Assembly (NCBI GenBank): GCA_029880285.1
Contig: JAOUOS010000026.1
Span: 1-44,242, forward strand
Source: Spirochaetia bacterium
GTDB lineage: Bacteria > Spirochaetota > Leptospiria > Turneriellales > JAOUOS01
Length of the DNA stretch: 44,242 nucleotides
Direction: 5' to 3'
Shown here: piece by piece, positions 9,983 to 19,035 of the stretch
Layout: every line of letters begins with the position of its first letter
Numbering within the stretch: the stretch's first letter is position 1
Notes under the pieces: model-generated
What the model saw: only the letters and a program-made list of their open reading frames with translations
What the model was told of the DNA's origin: nothing
Databases searched by the model: none
Program-made: the position numbers and the translations under genes

Positions 9983-10705
9983 TTAAGAACCGTGAGTTAG
10001 CGCGTGCCATAAAACATTTGACCCCATTTTTAATGCCTCTTCATGTTTATCAGGGCCGTCATTGTGAACATCTATGTCTTCCCATCCATCGCCAAGATCG
10101 GTGTTAAATGCGTAAAAAGCAACCAATCTTTCTTCATAAAAAAGACCAAGAGCCTGCGGTCTGCCGCCATAATGGTTATGTATTTTCGGGACGCCTTTTT
10201 TAAACATAAAAGGTTTTTGAAAAATTGAGTGTGAGAAAGGGAGTTCCAATAGTTTCGACGAAGGGAAAAGAGAGTTTAGTTCTTCACGTATATATTTATC
10301 CATCCCAAAGTTGTCGTCGGCGAAAATAAATCCGCCGTTTTTTAAGTACCATCTGATATTTTCTTTTTCTTTTTCAGAAAATGAAATTTTACCGTGGCCG
10401 GTAAAATAAATAATAGGTGTTTTTTTAAATGAATTATCAGAAAAAGAAACTATAATCTCGCGCCTGGCCATTTTAATTCCGGTTTTTTTCATAAAAAATT
10501 CAGATAAATTAGGCAGGCTAGAGGGGTTTGAGTACCAGTCTCCGCCGCCTTCATATTTTAACCGGCCCAGTATTATTGTTTCCCATTCTTCTTCCATAGA
10601 ATAAGAATTTGTTATCAGAGAAAGTATAAAAAAGATATAAAATATTAATTTAACATTAATATTTATTTTGTGTTTTAGTATAAAAAATTTTTTCAAATAA
10701 TACAT
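9983..10705 (-). CDS. DUF4159 family exported protein
   Basis: 240 residues. A basic, hydrophobic N-terminus (about residues 15-36) ends at SYS as a signal peptide. The mature part has the DUF4159 layout: WYSNPSSLPNLSEFF, the strand PIIYFTGHGKISFS, then YLKNGGFIFADDNFG and a late HEEALKMGSNVLWHALTHG. The fold is related to glutamine-amidotransferase-like domains but no catalytic Cys is visible. Function is unknown; these genes often sit beside membrane or surface assembly genes, which fits the LptE-like partner. It is transcribed divergently from the gene at 10816 across a 110-base gap. That gap contains TTGACA on the - strand (10742-10737) but no convincing -10 box. Confidence 0.75.
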   Translation of the reverse strand: MYYLKKFFILKHKININVKLIFYIFFILSLITNSYSMEEEWETIILGRLKYEGGGDWYSNPSSLPNLSEFFMKKTGIKMARREIIVSFSDNSFKKTPIIYFTGHGKISFSEKEKENIRWYLKNGGFIFADDNFGMDKYIREELNSLFPSSKLLELPFSHSIFQKPFMFKKGVPKIHNHYGGRPQALGLFYEERLVAFYAFNTDLGDGWEDIDVHNDGPDKHEEALKMGSNVLWHALTHGS

Positions 10706-10815
10706 TTTTATACTAATGGGATTTAAAAAGCTGGTTTGTCAAGTTTTATCAAAGAAATAGAAAATAAAAATCTTAATTTACATAACAATTTCATTTTTTT
10801 ACCTAGTAATATTAT

Positions 10816-12801
10816 ATGTTAGATAAAGAACAAATTGAGTCTATAAAAATAAAATACAAACCTCAATATTATTATTTATCTTTTTTTGTTATTAATTTAA
10901 TCATCTTTTCATGTTTTCGTTTTTTATTTTATTTAATATATAATGAAAAATTTTCAAAAATCCCTTTATATGAAGTTTTAAAAGGATTCTTTTACGGAAT
11001 ACGATTTGATGCCGCGTACATCGCAACGGTGGGAATTGTTATATTTCTTTTTTTTATTTTATCCAGCTTTCGTTACAGGCAGTTAAAAAAATCGATATAT
11101 GTTGCTTTAATTTTGTCTTTAATAATTTTTATAATTACGATTTTTATTCAGCTTGCCGACTTGCAGTATTTTTATTTTTCGCAAAAAAGATTGAGTTATG
11201 AAATTTTTCAGTTTTTGGATATAAATTTTTTTATAATTATGGGTACGGCAATTTTAGAAAACCCTGTTTATATTTTAATCTTTTTGTTAATTACGGGCTT
11301 TTTAATTTATTTATCAAAAAGATTTTTACGAAATAATAACATTGATAATTTGCCTCAGCTGCCAATTCTAAAAAATACTGTAATATTAATTTTAGGGGTT
11401 ATTCTTCACATTATAGCAATTAGGGGAGGTTTTCAAAGGGTACCGCTTTATATTGTAAATGCCTTTGTGAGTGAATATAATATGGTAAATTTAATGGTAT
11501 TAAATTCACCATATATGATTTTACGTACAATTACTGAAAAAAGTAACAAAACAAAAATACTTATAGATGAAAAAACCGCTATAAAAAATATATATTCAAA
11601 ACTTCAAATTAAAGAAAATGAAATAATAAATAATGAATATCCTTTATTTAGAAAAATAAAGAATGATAATAATATAAAAAAATATAACGTGGTTATTATA
11701 GCGATGGAAAGCTGGACAGGTAAATATGTAGAATTAAACGGAGATAAATTAGGTGTCGCGCCTTATTTTAATAAAATTTCAAAAGAAGGCATATTTTTTA
11801 AAAATTTTTATTCGTTGGGGTATAAAACACCAAATGCTTTATTTTCTATTCTAACCGGATATCCCGATCAGGTTGAATATTCCGTAATGTCAGGAGAGAG
11901 AATGCAAAACCGTTTTGCATCATTAAGTGTATTATTAAAAAAATATGGCTATAAAAATATGTTTATACACGGCGGCCGGGTTGATTTCGTAGGGCTGAGG
12001 AACATGTTAATACATGAACAGTTTGATCTTATAGTAGATAAACATGATTTGCAAAAATGTAAAAAAGATAATATGGAAAGATTATGGGGCTGCGACGATG
12101 AATATACTTTTAACAGAGCTATTGAAGAGATGAAAAAAACGGATTCGCCTTTTTTTGCTTATATTTTTAGCATGTCGAGTCATGAGCCTTTTATATTGCC
12201 CGAAAACTTAAACGGCAGATTTAAGACAAAATTTAAAGAAGATGATCATGAAATGTATGAATATTTAAATTTATACCACTATTCAGACTGGGCCTTGGGA
12301 CAATTTTTTGAAAAAATAAGAAAAGAAAATTTTTTTGAAAATACAATTTTTGTTATTACCGCAGATCATACATTTCACAGAAAACTTTCTTTATTTGAAG
12401 ATTTTCATGTGCCTTTGCTTATTTACGCGCCCGCTTTACTAAAGCCTCAGCAAAAAAATACTATTGGTTCCCATATTGATATATTGGCAACAGTCGCGGG
12501 TCTATTAAACCTGCCTTATAGAGCAGACATGGGCAAAGATTTATTAAATATAAAAGTTGATGATAGTTTTGCTTATATTATAGGCGGTTCTAATGTATAT
12601 TGGGTAGAAGATGACTATTTTTCAATAATATGGCTAAGCAAAGATCATAAACCGATTTCGTATCAGAGATTGAATGAAGAAAAAGTTACTATATCTGCCG
12701 AAGTGTCGGTAGATATACGTGAAAAAGCATTGTCTTTTTATCAGTTGAGTTCTTTTTTACTATTTAAGAATAAAATAATTCCCGAAAATTTTGAAAATTA
12801 A
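10816..12801 (+). CDS. LtaS-like sulfatase-fold membrane phosphotransferase
   Basis: 661 residues. Five hydrophobic segments fill about residues 18-205, followed by an extracytoplasmic alkaline-phosphatase/sulfatase-fold domain. The expected active-site residues are present: Glu298 in AMESW, Thr338 in GYKTPNALFSILTG as the nucleophile position, His456 in SSHEPF, and Asp517-His518 in ITADHTFH. The YSDWALGQFF string is typical of the LTA synthase group. Relatives transfer phosphoglycerol or other lipid head groups to surface polymers (LtaS, OpgB). In a diderm cell the acceptor could be a periplasmic glucan, lipid A or a glycolipid; the substrate cannot be read from sequence. No clear ribosome site precedes ATG 10816. 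Confidence 0.85.
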   Translation: MLDKEQIESIKIKYKPQYYYLSFFVINLIIFSCFRFLFYLIYNEKFSKIPLYEVLKGFFYGIRFDAAYIATVGIVIFLFFILSSFRYRQLKKSIYVALILSLIIFIITIFIQLADLQYFYFSQKRLSYEIFQFLDINFFIIMGTAILENPVYILIFLLITGFLIYLSKRFLRNNNIDNLPQLPILKNTVILILGVILHIIAIRGGFQRVPLYIVNAFVSEYNMVNLMVLNSPYMILRTITEKSNKTKILIDEKTAIKNIYSKLQIKENEIINNEYPLFRKIKNDNNIKKYNVVIIAMESWTGKYVELNGDKLGVAPYFNKISKEGIFFKNFYSLGYKTPNALFSILTGYPDQVEYSVMSGERMQNRFASLSVLLKKYGYKNMFIHGGRVDFVGLRNMLIHEQFDLIVDKHDLQKCKKDNMERLWGCDDEYTFNRAIEEMKKTDSPFFAYIFSMSSHEPFILPENLNGRFKTKFKEDDHEMYEYLNLYHYSDWALGQFFEKIRKENFFENTIFVITADHTFHRKLSLFEDFHVPLLIYAPALLKPQQKNTIGSHIDILATVAGLLNLPYRADMGKDLLNIKVDDSFAYIIGGSNVYWVEDDYFSIIWLSKDHKPISYQRLNEEKVTISAEVSVDIREKALSFYQLSSFLLFKNKIIPENFEN

Positions 12802-12826
12802 AAATAAATTTGAAATTAAAAAACAA

Positions 12827-12854
12827 TTGTCGTTTAGACTCTTCTTTTTATAAC
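12827..12854 (+). promoter_or_regulatory. Sigma-70-like promoter close to the floA start
   Basis: TTGTCG (12827-12832) and TATAAC (12849-12854) are separated by 16 bases. The -10 box ends only 5 bases before the floA ATG, and no Shine-Dalgarno sequence is visible, so a leaderless floA message is possible. Confidence 0.4.
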
Positions 12855-12859
12855 AGCTT

Positions 12860-13843
12860 ATGATAATAACACCTGCGGTTTTAATTGGTCTAGCGGTTTT
12901 AGCCGCCGTACTCTTTTTTTACTTTGTTCCTTTTGGGCTATGGGTTTCTGCCTTAGCCAGCGGCGTATTTATAAATATATTTTCTCTTATAGCTATGCGT
13001 CTTAGAAAAATACCTCCCCGTGAAATTGTTGAGCCTTTAATTGCGGGTACAAAGGCGGGTATAAATTTAAAAAGAGATCAGCTTGAAAGCCATTATCTTG
13101 CGGGCGGTCATGTCGATAGAGTTGTAAAAGCGTTAATTGCCGCCGATAGAGCTAAAATAGAACTTTTTTTTGATAGAGCCGCTGCTATTGATCTTGCCGG
13201 GCGTGATGTTCTAGAAGCTGTTAAAATGTCAGTACTGCCTAAGGTTATTAGTACCCCTATGATTTCGGCGGTAGCAAAAGATGGTATTCAGCTTAGAGCA
13301 ATTACCAGGGTTACGGTAAGAACCAATCTTGACAGGCTGGTAGGGGGCGCTACCGAAGAAACCATTATCGCTCGAGTAGGCGAGGGTATTGTAAGCAGTA
13401 TTGGATCAGCAGGTAACCATAAAGACGTACTTGAAAATCCCGATTTAATATCAAAAGCCGTATTAAAAAGAGGTTTAGATGCAGGTACTGCGTTTGAAAT
13501 TTTATCTATTGATATTGCTGATGTTGACGTAGGAGAAAATATAGGTGCTAAATTACAGGCCGATCAGGCCGAAACAGATAAGACAGTCGCGCAGGCGAAA
13601 GCTGAAGAACGAAGAGCTATGGCAGTGGCCAAAGAGCAAGAAAACAGGGCACATGTAACCGAGATGGAAGCTAAAGTTAAAGAAGCTGAAGCAAAAATAC
13701 CATTATCTATTGCTAAAGCGCTAGAGTCGGGCAACCTTGGCGTAATGGATTATTACCGATTAAAAAATATTCAGGCCGATACAAGCATGCGGCAATCGAT
13801 TTCAGGTAATGAAGAAGATAAAAATCCAAATCATAAAAAATAA
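12860..13843 (+). CDS. floA: Flotillin-like protein FloA
   Basis: 327 residues and co-linear with the FloA/YqfA family throughout. One N-terminal membrane hairpin (to about residue 48), then [18 protein letters not shown], the band-7/PHB-like core ([20 protein letters not shown]), an Ala/Glu-rich coiled coil (residues about 230-280), and the conserved C-terminal string [14 protein letters not shown]. FloA oligomers organise membrane microdomains. The usual NfeD partner is not adjacent; instead it overlaps a small acidic membrane protein by one base. Confidence 0.93.
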   Translation: MIITPAVLIGLAVLAAVLFFYFVPFGLWVSALASGVFINIFSLIAMRLRKIPPREIVEPLIAGTKAGINLKRDQLESHYLAGGHVDRVVKALIAADRAKIELFFDRAAAIDLAGRDVLEAVKMSVLPKVISTPMISAVAKDGIQLRAITRVTVRTNLDRLVGGATEETIIARVGEGIVSSIGSAGNHKDVLENPDLISKAVLKRGLDAGTAFEILSIDIADVDVGENIGAKLQADQAETDKTVAQAKAEERRAMAVAKEQENRAHVTEMEAKVKEAEAKIPLSIAKALESGNLGVMDYYRLKNIQADTSMRQSISGNEEDKNPNHKK

Positions 13844-14439
13844 TGGATTTAAGAGAAATTTTACAGAAAAGCGATGGAATATTTGATTTTCTGGTCATAG
13901 GCTTTTTTGCTCTAACTTTATTATATAAACTTTTTGAAGGATTTTTGTCAACCGTAAGAAAAAAAAATCAGGAAGAATTTCCCGATTATCAACAAGATGC
14001 ACCGCGTTTTCCGGCTGGTGAGAACACAGATAGAAAAGAAGAGCTAGGTGAAGAAGAATTTGATGAATATTCAGAAGAAGATGAATATATTGACGAAGAA
14101 GATAAAGAAGACGAAGAAATATTCGATCATGAAGAAAAAAAAGAATACATTCCTCCGGTTATCAAGGCTCCTGAATATAGAGTTCCCTATAAAGAAACAG
14201 CATTCGAAAATAAGACATTTTTAAAAGATGGTATTTATTTTGAAGAAAATTTTCAAAAATATGAAAGAAATAAATTGTTAATAAAGAGATCTATAAACAA
14301 GAATTTAGATAAAATAGAAGAAGAAAATTTGAATAAAAAAACAGATGTTTTTGGCAGAATAGAACGTAAATACAATACGGCGCAGCGTGCCGTTATATAT
14401 AGTATATTGCTGGAAAGATATAAAGACCCTCCATTTTAA
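13843..14439 (+). CDS. Acidic single-pass membrane protein of unknown function
   Basis: 198 residues; the ATG overlaps the floA stop codon (TAATG), so translation is coupled. One hydrophobic segment (IFDFLVIGFFALTLLYKLF, about residues 13-31) precedes a very acidic Glu/Asp-rich stretch (about 65-105) and a basic C-terminus (RIERKYNTAQRAVIYSILLERYKDPPF). I do not recognise a family. The C-terminal helix with AQRAVIYSILLERYKDPP resembles hypothetical proteins next to floA in other bacteria. It could be a cytoplasmic-facing FloA partner; inference from gene order only. Confidence 0.7.
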   Translation: MDLREILQKSDGIFDFLVIGFFALTLLYKLFEGFLSTVRKKNQEEFPDYQQDAPRFPAGENTDRKEELGEEEFDEYSEEDEYIDEEDKEDEEIFDHEEKKEYIPPVIKAPEYRVPYKETAFENKTFLKDGIYFEENFQKYERNKLLIKRSINKNLDKIEEENLNKKTDVFGRIERKYNTAQRAVIYSILLERYKDPPF

Positions 14440-14690
14440 GTGAAAAATTAAGTTCAAATTAATAATGTTTATTTAAGAAACTTAGAATTTGTTTAAAGAA
14501 ACATTAATTCGAATGAAAAAAGTAGCTTTACCTCTTATGCTTTATATAATTATTATCCATAAATAATATAATTAAGATACATTATTAAAATTTTATATTA
14601 AAAAATTAAAACTCATAAAAATAATGAAAACAATATATCTACAAATTAAAAAAATAATAAATGTAATAAATAAAAAAGAAAAGGTTATTC

Positions 14691-16757
14691 ATGAATATAA
14701 AAAAGCATTTTATTTATCTAAAAAAGATAAAAAAAATAACGGTTGTACTGTTTATTTTGATTTTTATAAATTCTATTTTCGGTCAAGTGTCTTCTGTAAC
14801 CGATGAACCAGTTAAAACAGAAGTAAAAACCGAAAAACAGGCAGGGAATGCCGAAGAAATAGAAGATCTTATAATATCTGAAAATAATACATCAGAAACC
14901 TCAGAATTAGAAGTTGAAACGAATTATTTTAAAATTCTTTTTAAATCTGAAGGGGCAAATATCACTTCTTTTCAGCATAAAGAGGCAGATTATCCACGAA
15001 AAGACAAGGCAGAATTAGCCGCCCAGCCTTTTCCTTTTGAATTATATCCAAGCAGAAATCCTGAAAAATTAAGAAATTTTGTTTCAGAAATTGAATCACT
15101 TATGAATGATTTTCTCTTAATTGCAAAAGATATTAGCACAAAACAAAAGGACCTGCATCAAAAACTTCAAAATTTAAAGCAGGTATCATCAAGTCAGTTG
15201 ACAGATACTTTAACTGATTTAGATAAAGAACTCGAAGGATTACCAGAGCAAAAAGGAGACGCGCAGAATATTTTATCAAGTTTAAGAAAAAACGTGAGAT
15301 TATTTATATCTGAGGCTAAAGTAATTCAACAGCAAATGATTTTATTAACCGCAGAAACTAAAAAACGGTTTATTAATGCAAATTATAATCTTTCGAAAAC
15401 AGAGAAAGAAGATGAAATTTTAGTTAAAGCAGAATTAAATGTATATGCTATTCTAAAAGAAAAAAAATATCCTATCAAGTTTATTAAAGAATTTAAATTT
15501 AATAAAGATATCCATTACTGGGAATTCTCATGGAGAGTTGAAAATCTTTCGAAACAGGCTCTTAAAATCTCTCATTTCTTTTTTAGACCCATAGTTGAAA
15601 TAGGGCCTGCTTCTAAAACGATGTCGGCCCGTGAGCAATATTCATTTTTAAATTTTTATTTTTCAGATGATTCATTCGAATCAACACCTTTATTTTCAAA
15701 GGGGGGCTCGTCTTCATCTATGTTTTCGTGTGACTGGGGCGGGGGCGGAACCGAAATGCAATCGATTCAGAACCATATAGATTTTTTTGGCAGTTCTTCA
15801 AGATTTATGGTAATGGCGCTTCAGCCTCTTGAAAAAACCGCTGGTTTGTTTATTATTCCGTACGGTTTAAAAGAAAAAAAAGACAGTGATATAAATACCG
15901 GATGGGAAATGCAGCTACAAACAAGAAATTTAAATATACCCGCTTCGTCAATTTCCAGTCAAAATTATTTAGTCTACAGCGGTCCTAAGGTAAAAGAATT
16001 TACAAAAATTACTCCAGTTCAAATAAAAAAATACACATATTTAAAAAGTCTTCACGGTGAACTTAATAAAGTGTTTAACTTTGGATGGACAGCTCCTATT
16101 CGAGATATGATAGTTGCTTTATTAGAGGTTTTATATAAAATAGTGCCGAACTATGGTGTTGGTATTATAATTTTTGCCCTGCTTTTTAAGCTTGTTTTTT
16201 ATCCATTAAATGAAAAGCAGGCAAAATCAATGAAAAAAATGCAGGCACTGCAGCCTTTAATGAAAGAAATAAATGATAAATACAAAGATAAACCCCAAGA
16301 AAAACAGAGAAAAACAATGGAGCTTTACAAAAAACATAAGGTAAACCCTTTAGGGGGATGCTTGCCTATGTTAATACAGCTGCCCATTTTCATTGCCTTA
16401 TATACAGCTTTTTCAGATTCATATGAATTATGGAGATCACCTTTTATACCCGGATGGATTGATGATTTATCTGAGCCAGATACTGTATTAATAATTAAAT
16501 CATTACCGCTTATAGGAACTTTTTCTTTAAATATACTACCGCTTGTTATGGGATTTTCGCAATTTTATCAGACTAAAATAACGATGGTATCGGGTGACGC
16601 AAATCAGAAAAAAATAATGCAATTTATGCCTTTAATTCTTTTGTTTTTTTTCTGGACGATGCCCGCTGGTGTTGTTTTGTACTGGACAATTAATAATTTA
16701 TTGTCGATAGCCCAGCAGGTTTACACAAATAAGAAAAAAGATGAAGATAATAAATAA
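14691..16757 (+). CDS. yidC: Membrane protein insertase YidC with a long coiled-coil insert
   Basis: 688 residues, longer than the usual 540-600. An N-terminal membrane segment (about 14-31) is followed by the periplasmic P1 domain, which is interrupted at about residues 125-228 by a Lys/Glu/Gln-rich helical stretch. P1 resumes (INANYNLSKTEKEDE onward), then comes the conserved insertase core with about five helices from about residue 475: YGVGIIIFALLFKLVFYPLN, the coupling loop with MKEINDKYKDKP and NPLGGCLPMLIQLPIFIALY, and the end MPAGVVLYWTINNLLSIAQQ. The ribosome site AAAGG is 7 bases before ATG 14691. rpmH and rnpA, often upstream, are not here. jag follows after 12 bases. Confidence 0.95.
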   Translation: MNIKKHFIYLKKIKKITVVLFILIFINSIFGQVSSVTDEPVKTEVKTEKQAGNAEEIEDLIISENNTSETSELEVETNYFKILFKSEGANITSFQHKEADYPRKDKAELAAQPFPFELYPSRNPEKLRNFVSEIESLMNDFLLIAKDISTKQKDLHQKLQNLKQVSSSQLTDTLTDLDKELEGLPEQKGDAQNILSSLRKNVRLFISEAKVIQQQMILLTAETKKRFINANYNLSKTEKEDEILVKAELNVYAILKEKKYPIKFIKEFKFNKDIHYWEFSWRVENLSKQALKISHFFFRPIVEIGPASKTMSAREQYSFLNFYFSDDSFESTPLFSKGGSSSSMFSCDWGGGGTEMQSIQNHIDFFGSSSRFMVMALQPLEKTAGLFIIPYGLKEKKDSDINTGWEMQLQTRNLNIPASSISSQNYLVYSGPKVKEFTKITPVQIKKYTYLKSLHGELNKVFNFGWTAPIRDMIVALLEVLYKIVPNYGVGIIIFALLFKLVFYPLNEKQAKSMKKMQALQPLMKEINDKYKDKPQEKQRKTMELYKKHKVNPLGGCLPMLIQLPIFIALYTAFSDSYELWRSPFIPGWIDDLSEPDTVLIIKSLPLIGTFSLNILPLVMGFSQFYQTKITMVSGDANQKKIMQFMPLILLFFFWTMPAGVVLYWTINNLLSIAQQVYTNKKKDEDNK

Positions 16758-16769
16758 TAGGAGATCTTT

Positions 16770-17606
16770 ATGCAAATTTTAGAAATACAAGCTCAAAATG
16801 AAAAAGAAGCGTTACAGATAGCCGCAGAAAATCTGGATATATCAACTGACGAAATACAAGCCTCTATTCAAAAAAAAGGGGCCTCAGGATTTCTTGGCTT
16901 AGGCGCTAAAAAGCCTTCAATTTATCAAATTGATACAATAGAAAATAAGACATCCATAAATGCTGTTATTAAAGGTATTGTAATGACAGTATTAAATAAA
17001 ATGGGGTATAAAGTTAAAGTAATAAAAATAGAAAAAGTTGAAGAAGATAAAATTTATATTGAAATATCTTCGGCTCAGGCTGCTTACATTATCGGCAAAA
17101 GAGGTAAAACTTTAGAATCGCTTCAGTTTTTAATAAACTTATTGGTACAGCAATATACGAAAGAGCCGCCTAAGCTTTTATTAGATATTGAAAATTACCG
17201 TGAAAAAAGAGAAAAACAATTAGCAGAACTTGCAAAAAAATTCGCGGACTATGTAATAAAAACAGGCAGAAGCCGGTTGATGGATCAGTTAAACCCTTAT
17301 GAAAGAAGGGTTGTACATATGACTCTTCAGGAGAATGAAAAGATTTCAACAGAATCTGAAGGTGTCGGAGTTTACAAAAGAATTAGAATAAAACTTGTAA
17401 AATCAGAAAGTGAGAAGAATTTAGATGTGGTAGATAAATCGCCCGATGAAGATCAGGCTGATTTTGCCGATTCACAGGAAGAGGAAACTATAGCCAGTGA
17501 AATTACAAATGATTCAAATGAAATAATAACTAAAGAAAATAATCAAGCTGAAAAAGTAGAAACAGAGCCTGCAGTTTCTGCTGAAACAATAGAAAATAAT
17601 AATTAA
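16770..17606 (+). CDS. jag: RNA-binding protein Jag/KhpB
   Basis: 278 residues with the three expected parts. A Jag N-terminal domain (MQILEIQAQNEKEAL, then GFLGLGAKKPSIYQI), a KH domain with IIGKRGKTLESLQFL (about residues 109-123), and an R3H domain (LNPYERRVVHMTLQE, about residues 172-186). After about residue 212 there is a low-complexity acidic tail. KhpB binds many RNAs and influences division and envelope genes in other bacteria. AGGAG lies 6 bases before ATG 16770. The stop (17604-17606) is in the same frame as the mnmE reading frame that follows. Confidence 0.93.
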   Translation: MQILEIQAQNEKEALQIAAENLDISTDEIQASIQKKGASGFLGLGAKKPSIYQIDTIENKTSINAVIKGIVMTVLNKMGYKVKVIKIEKVEEDKIYIEISSAQAAYIIGKRGKTLESLQFLINLLVQQYTKEPPKLLLDIENYREKREKQLAELAKKFADYVIKTGRSRLMDQLNPYERRVVHMTLQENEKISTESEGVGVYKRIRIKLVKSESEKNLDVVDKSPDEDQADFADSQEEETIASEITNDSNEIITKENNQAEKVETEPAVSAETIENNN

Positions 17607-17613
17607 GAAGGTG
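17605..17613 (+). promoter_or_regulatory. Strong Shine-Dalgarno that places the mnmE start
   Basis: AAGAAGGTG matches the ideal AAGGAGGTG at 8 of 9 positions and overlaps the jag stop. The GAAGG core is 4 bases before ATA (17616) and 7 bases before ACG (17619), so initiation is expected at one of these non-standard codons. Confidence 0.55.
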
Positions 17614-17615
17614 TT

Positions 17616-19034
17616 ATAACGCTTCCTGTTTATGCCATTTCAACTCCTGCCGGCAGAAGCGCTGTCGGCATTATACGGTTATCGGGAGAAAATACACTTA
17701 AAAAATTAGAGAAAATATTTTTTACGTTTCAGAAAAAAAAAATAAAATTATCATCAAATCATAGAAAAGCAATTTACGGAAAAATTATTTATGATGCAAA
17801 AATTATTGATGAAGTTTTGGTTATACCATTTATAGAGCCTTATTCATATACCGGTGAAGAATCAGCAGAAATTCACTGTCACGGAAATCCATTAATATTA
17901 AAAAACATTTTAAAAATTCTTTTTGAAATAGGTTTTCAAAAAGCAGAACCCGGCGAATTTACAAAAAGAGCTTACTTAAACAATAAACTAGATTTAACGC
18001 AGGCAGAAGCCGTTAAAGAAATAATTGAATCAAGAGGTGAAAAAGAACTGCAAAATGCTCTTTATCTAAAAGAAGGGATTTTTAAAAAGCATATTTTAGC
18101 GTTTAAAAGTAAGTTGTTAAATTTATTAGCAGATCTTTCAGCAGAGCTTGATTTTATTGATGAAGATATTCAATTTACTTCAAAGAAAAATAAAATAAAT
18201 ATATTAAACAGTCTTATAAAAGATATAAAAGAATTACTAAAAAACGCTAATGAAATGGAGAGATACCGTGATGGAATTGAAATTTCTATATTGGGATTTA
18301 CAAATGTTGGTAAATCATCATTATTAAATTATTTCGCGGGCAGTGACAGGGCCATTGTTTCGGAGCTTCCCGGAACAACCAGAGATTATCTTGAAATTCT
18401 TATGAATATTAAAGGCATGCCCGTAAAAATGATTGATACAGCTGGCATACGAGATAATGCTGAAAATACTATTGAAAAAGAGGGCATACGAAGAAGTATA
18501 AATAAAGCAAAAGAATCTGATATTTTATTTATCTTATTAGACGCTTCGCTTGAAAAATCAAAAAGCTTAAAAAATTCGCCTTTAGATCAATTATGTAAGC
18601 TGGCAGAAAAAACAAATTTAATTATTTTTTTTATTTTAAATAAATGGGATATTGTTCATAATTCATGGAAAGTAGAAAATTTTAAAAATGTTGTTATAAA
18701 TAAAATTAAGTTTAAAAATAAGGTTTTTTATGAAAAAACCTCAGTAAAATCTGAATACGGATTAAAATCATTACAAAATAATTTACATAAGGTGATATTA
18801 AGTATTTCTCCGCATACTGATGGTATTATGATGTCTGCATGGCAAAAAGAAATATTTGAAGAAGTACTGGTTGAATTAGAAGAGTCGTTAAATTTAATAT
18901 TGTTAAATGAAGCATTAGAAGTTATTGTATCTTGTATTCAAAATTCAGTGGATCTATTAGGAAAACTAACAGGAGAAGTTCAATCTGAAGATTTATTAGG
19001 CAGGATATTCAGTCGATTTTGTATTGGCAAATAA
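17616..19034 (+). CDS. mnmE: tRNA modification GTPase MnmE, non-canonical start
   Basis: MnmE (TrmE) with MnmG modifies the wobble uridine of several tRNAs. The conserved N-terminus (PVYAISTPAGRSAVGIIRLSG) is intact in frame but has no ATG, GTG or TTG; the first ordinary start is TTG 17817, which would delete the first 67 residues of the folate-binding domain. I place the start at ATA 17616 (ACG 17619 is the alternative) using the ribosome site at 17605. The G domain is complete: GFTNVGKSS (G1), DTAG (G3), NKWD (G4), and the C-terminal FCIGK with its catalytic Cys is present. At 472 residues the length is normal. The end is one base from the convergent phosphoesterase gene. Confidence 0.9.
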   Translation: MTLPVYAISTPAGRSAVGIIRLSGENTLKKLEKIFFTFQKKKIKLSSNHRKAIYGKIIYDAKIIDEVLVIPFIEPYSYTGEESAEIHCHGNPLILKNILKILFEIGFQKAEPGEFTKRAYLNNKLDLTQAEAVKEIIESRGEKELQNALYLKEGIFKKHILAFKSKLLNLLADLSAELDFIDEDIQFTSKKNKINILNSLIKDIKELLKNANEMERYRDGIEISILGFTNVGKSSLLNYFAGSDRAIVSELPGTTRDYLEILMNIKGMPVKMIDTAGIRDNAENTIEKEGIRRSINKAKESDILFILLDASLEKSKSLKNSPLDQLCKLAEKTNLIIFFILNKWDIVHNSWKVENFKNVVINKIKFKNKVFYEKTSVKSEYGLKSLQNNLHKVILSISPHTDGIMMSAWQKEIFEEVLVELEESLNLILLNEALEVIVSCIQNSVDLLGKLTGEVQSEDLLGRIFSRFCIGK

Positions 19035-19035
19035 A

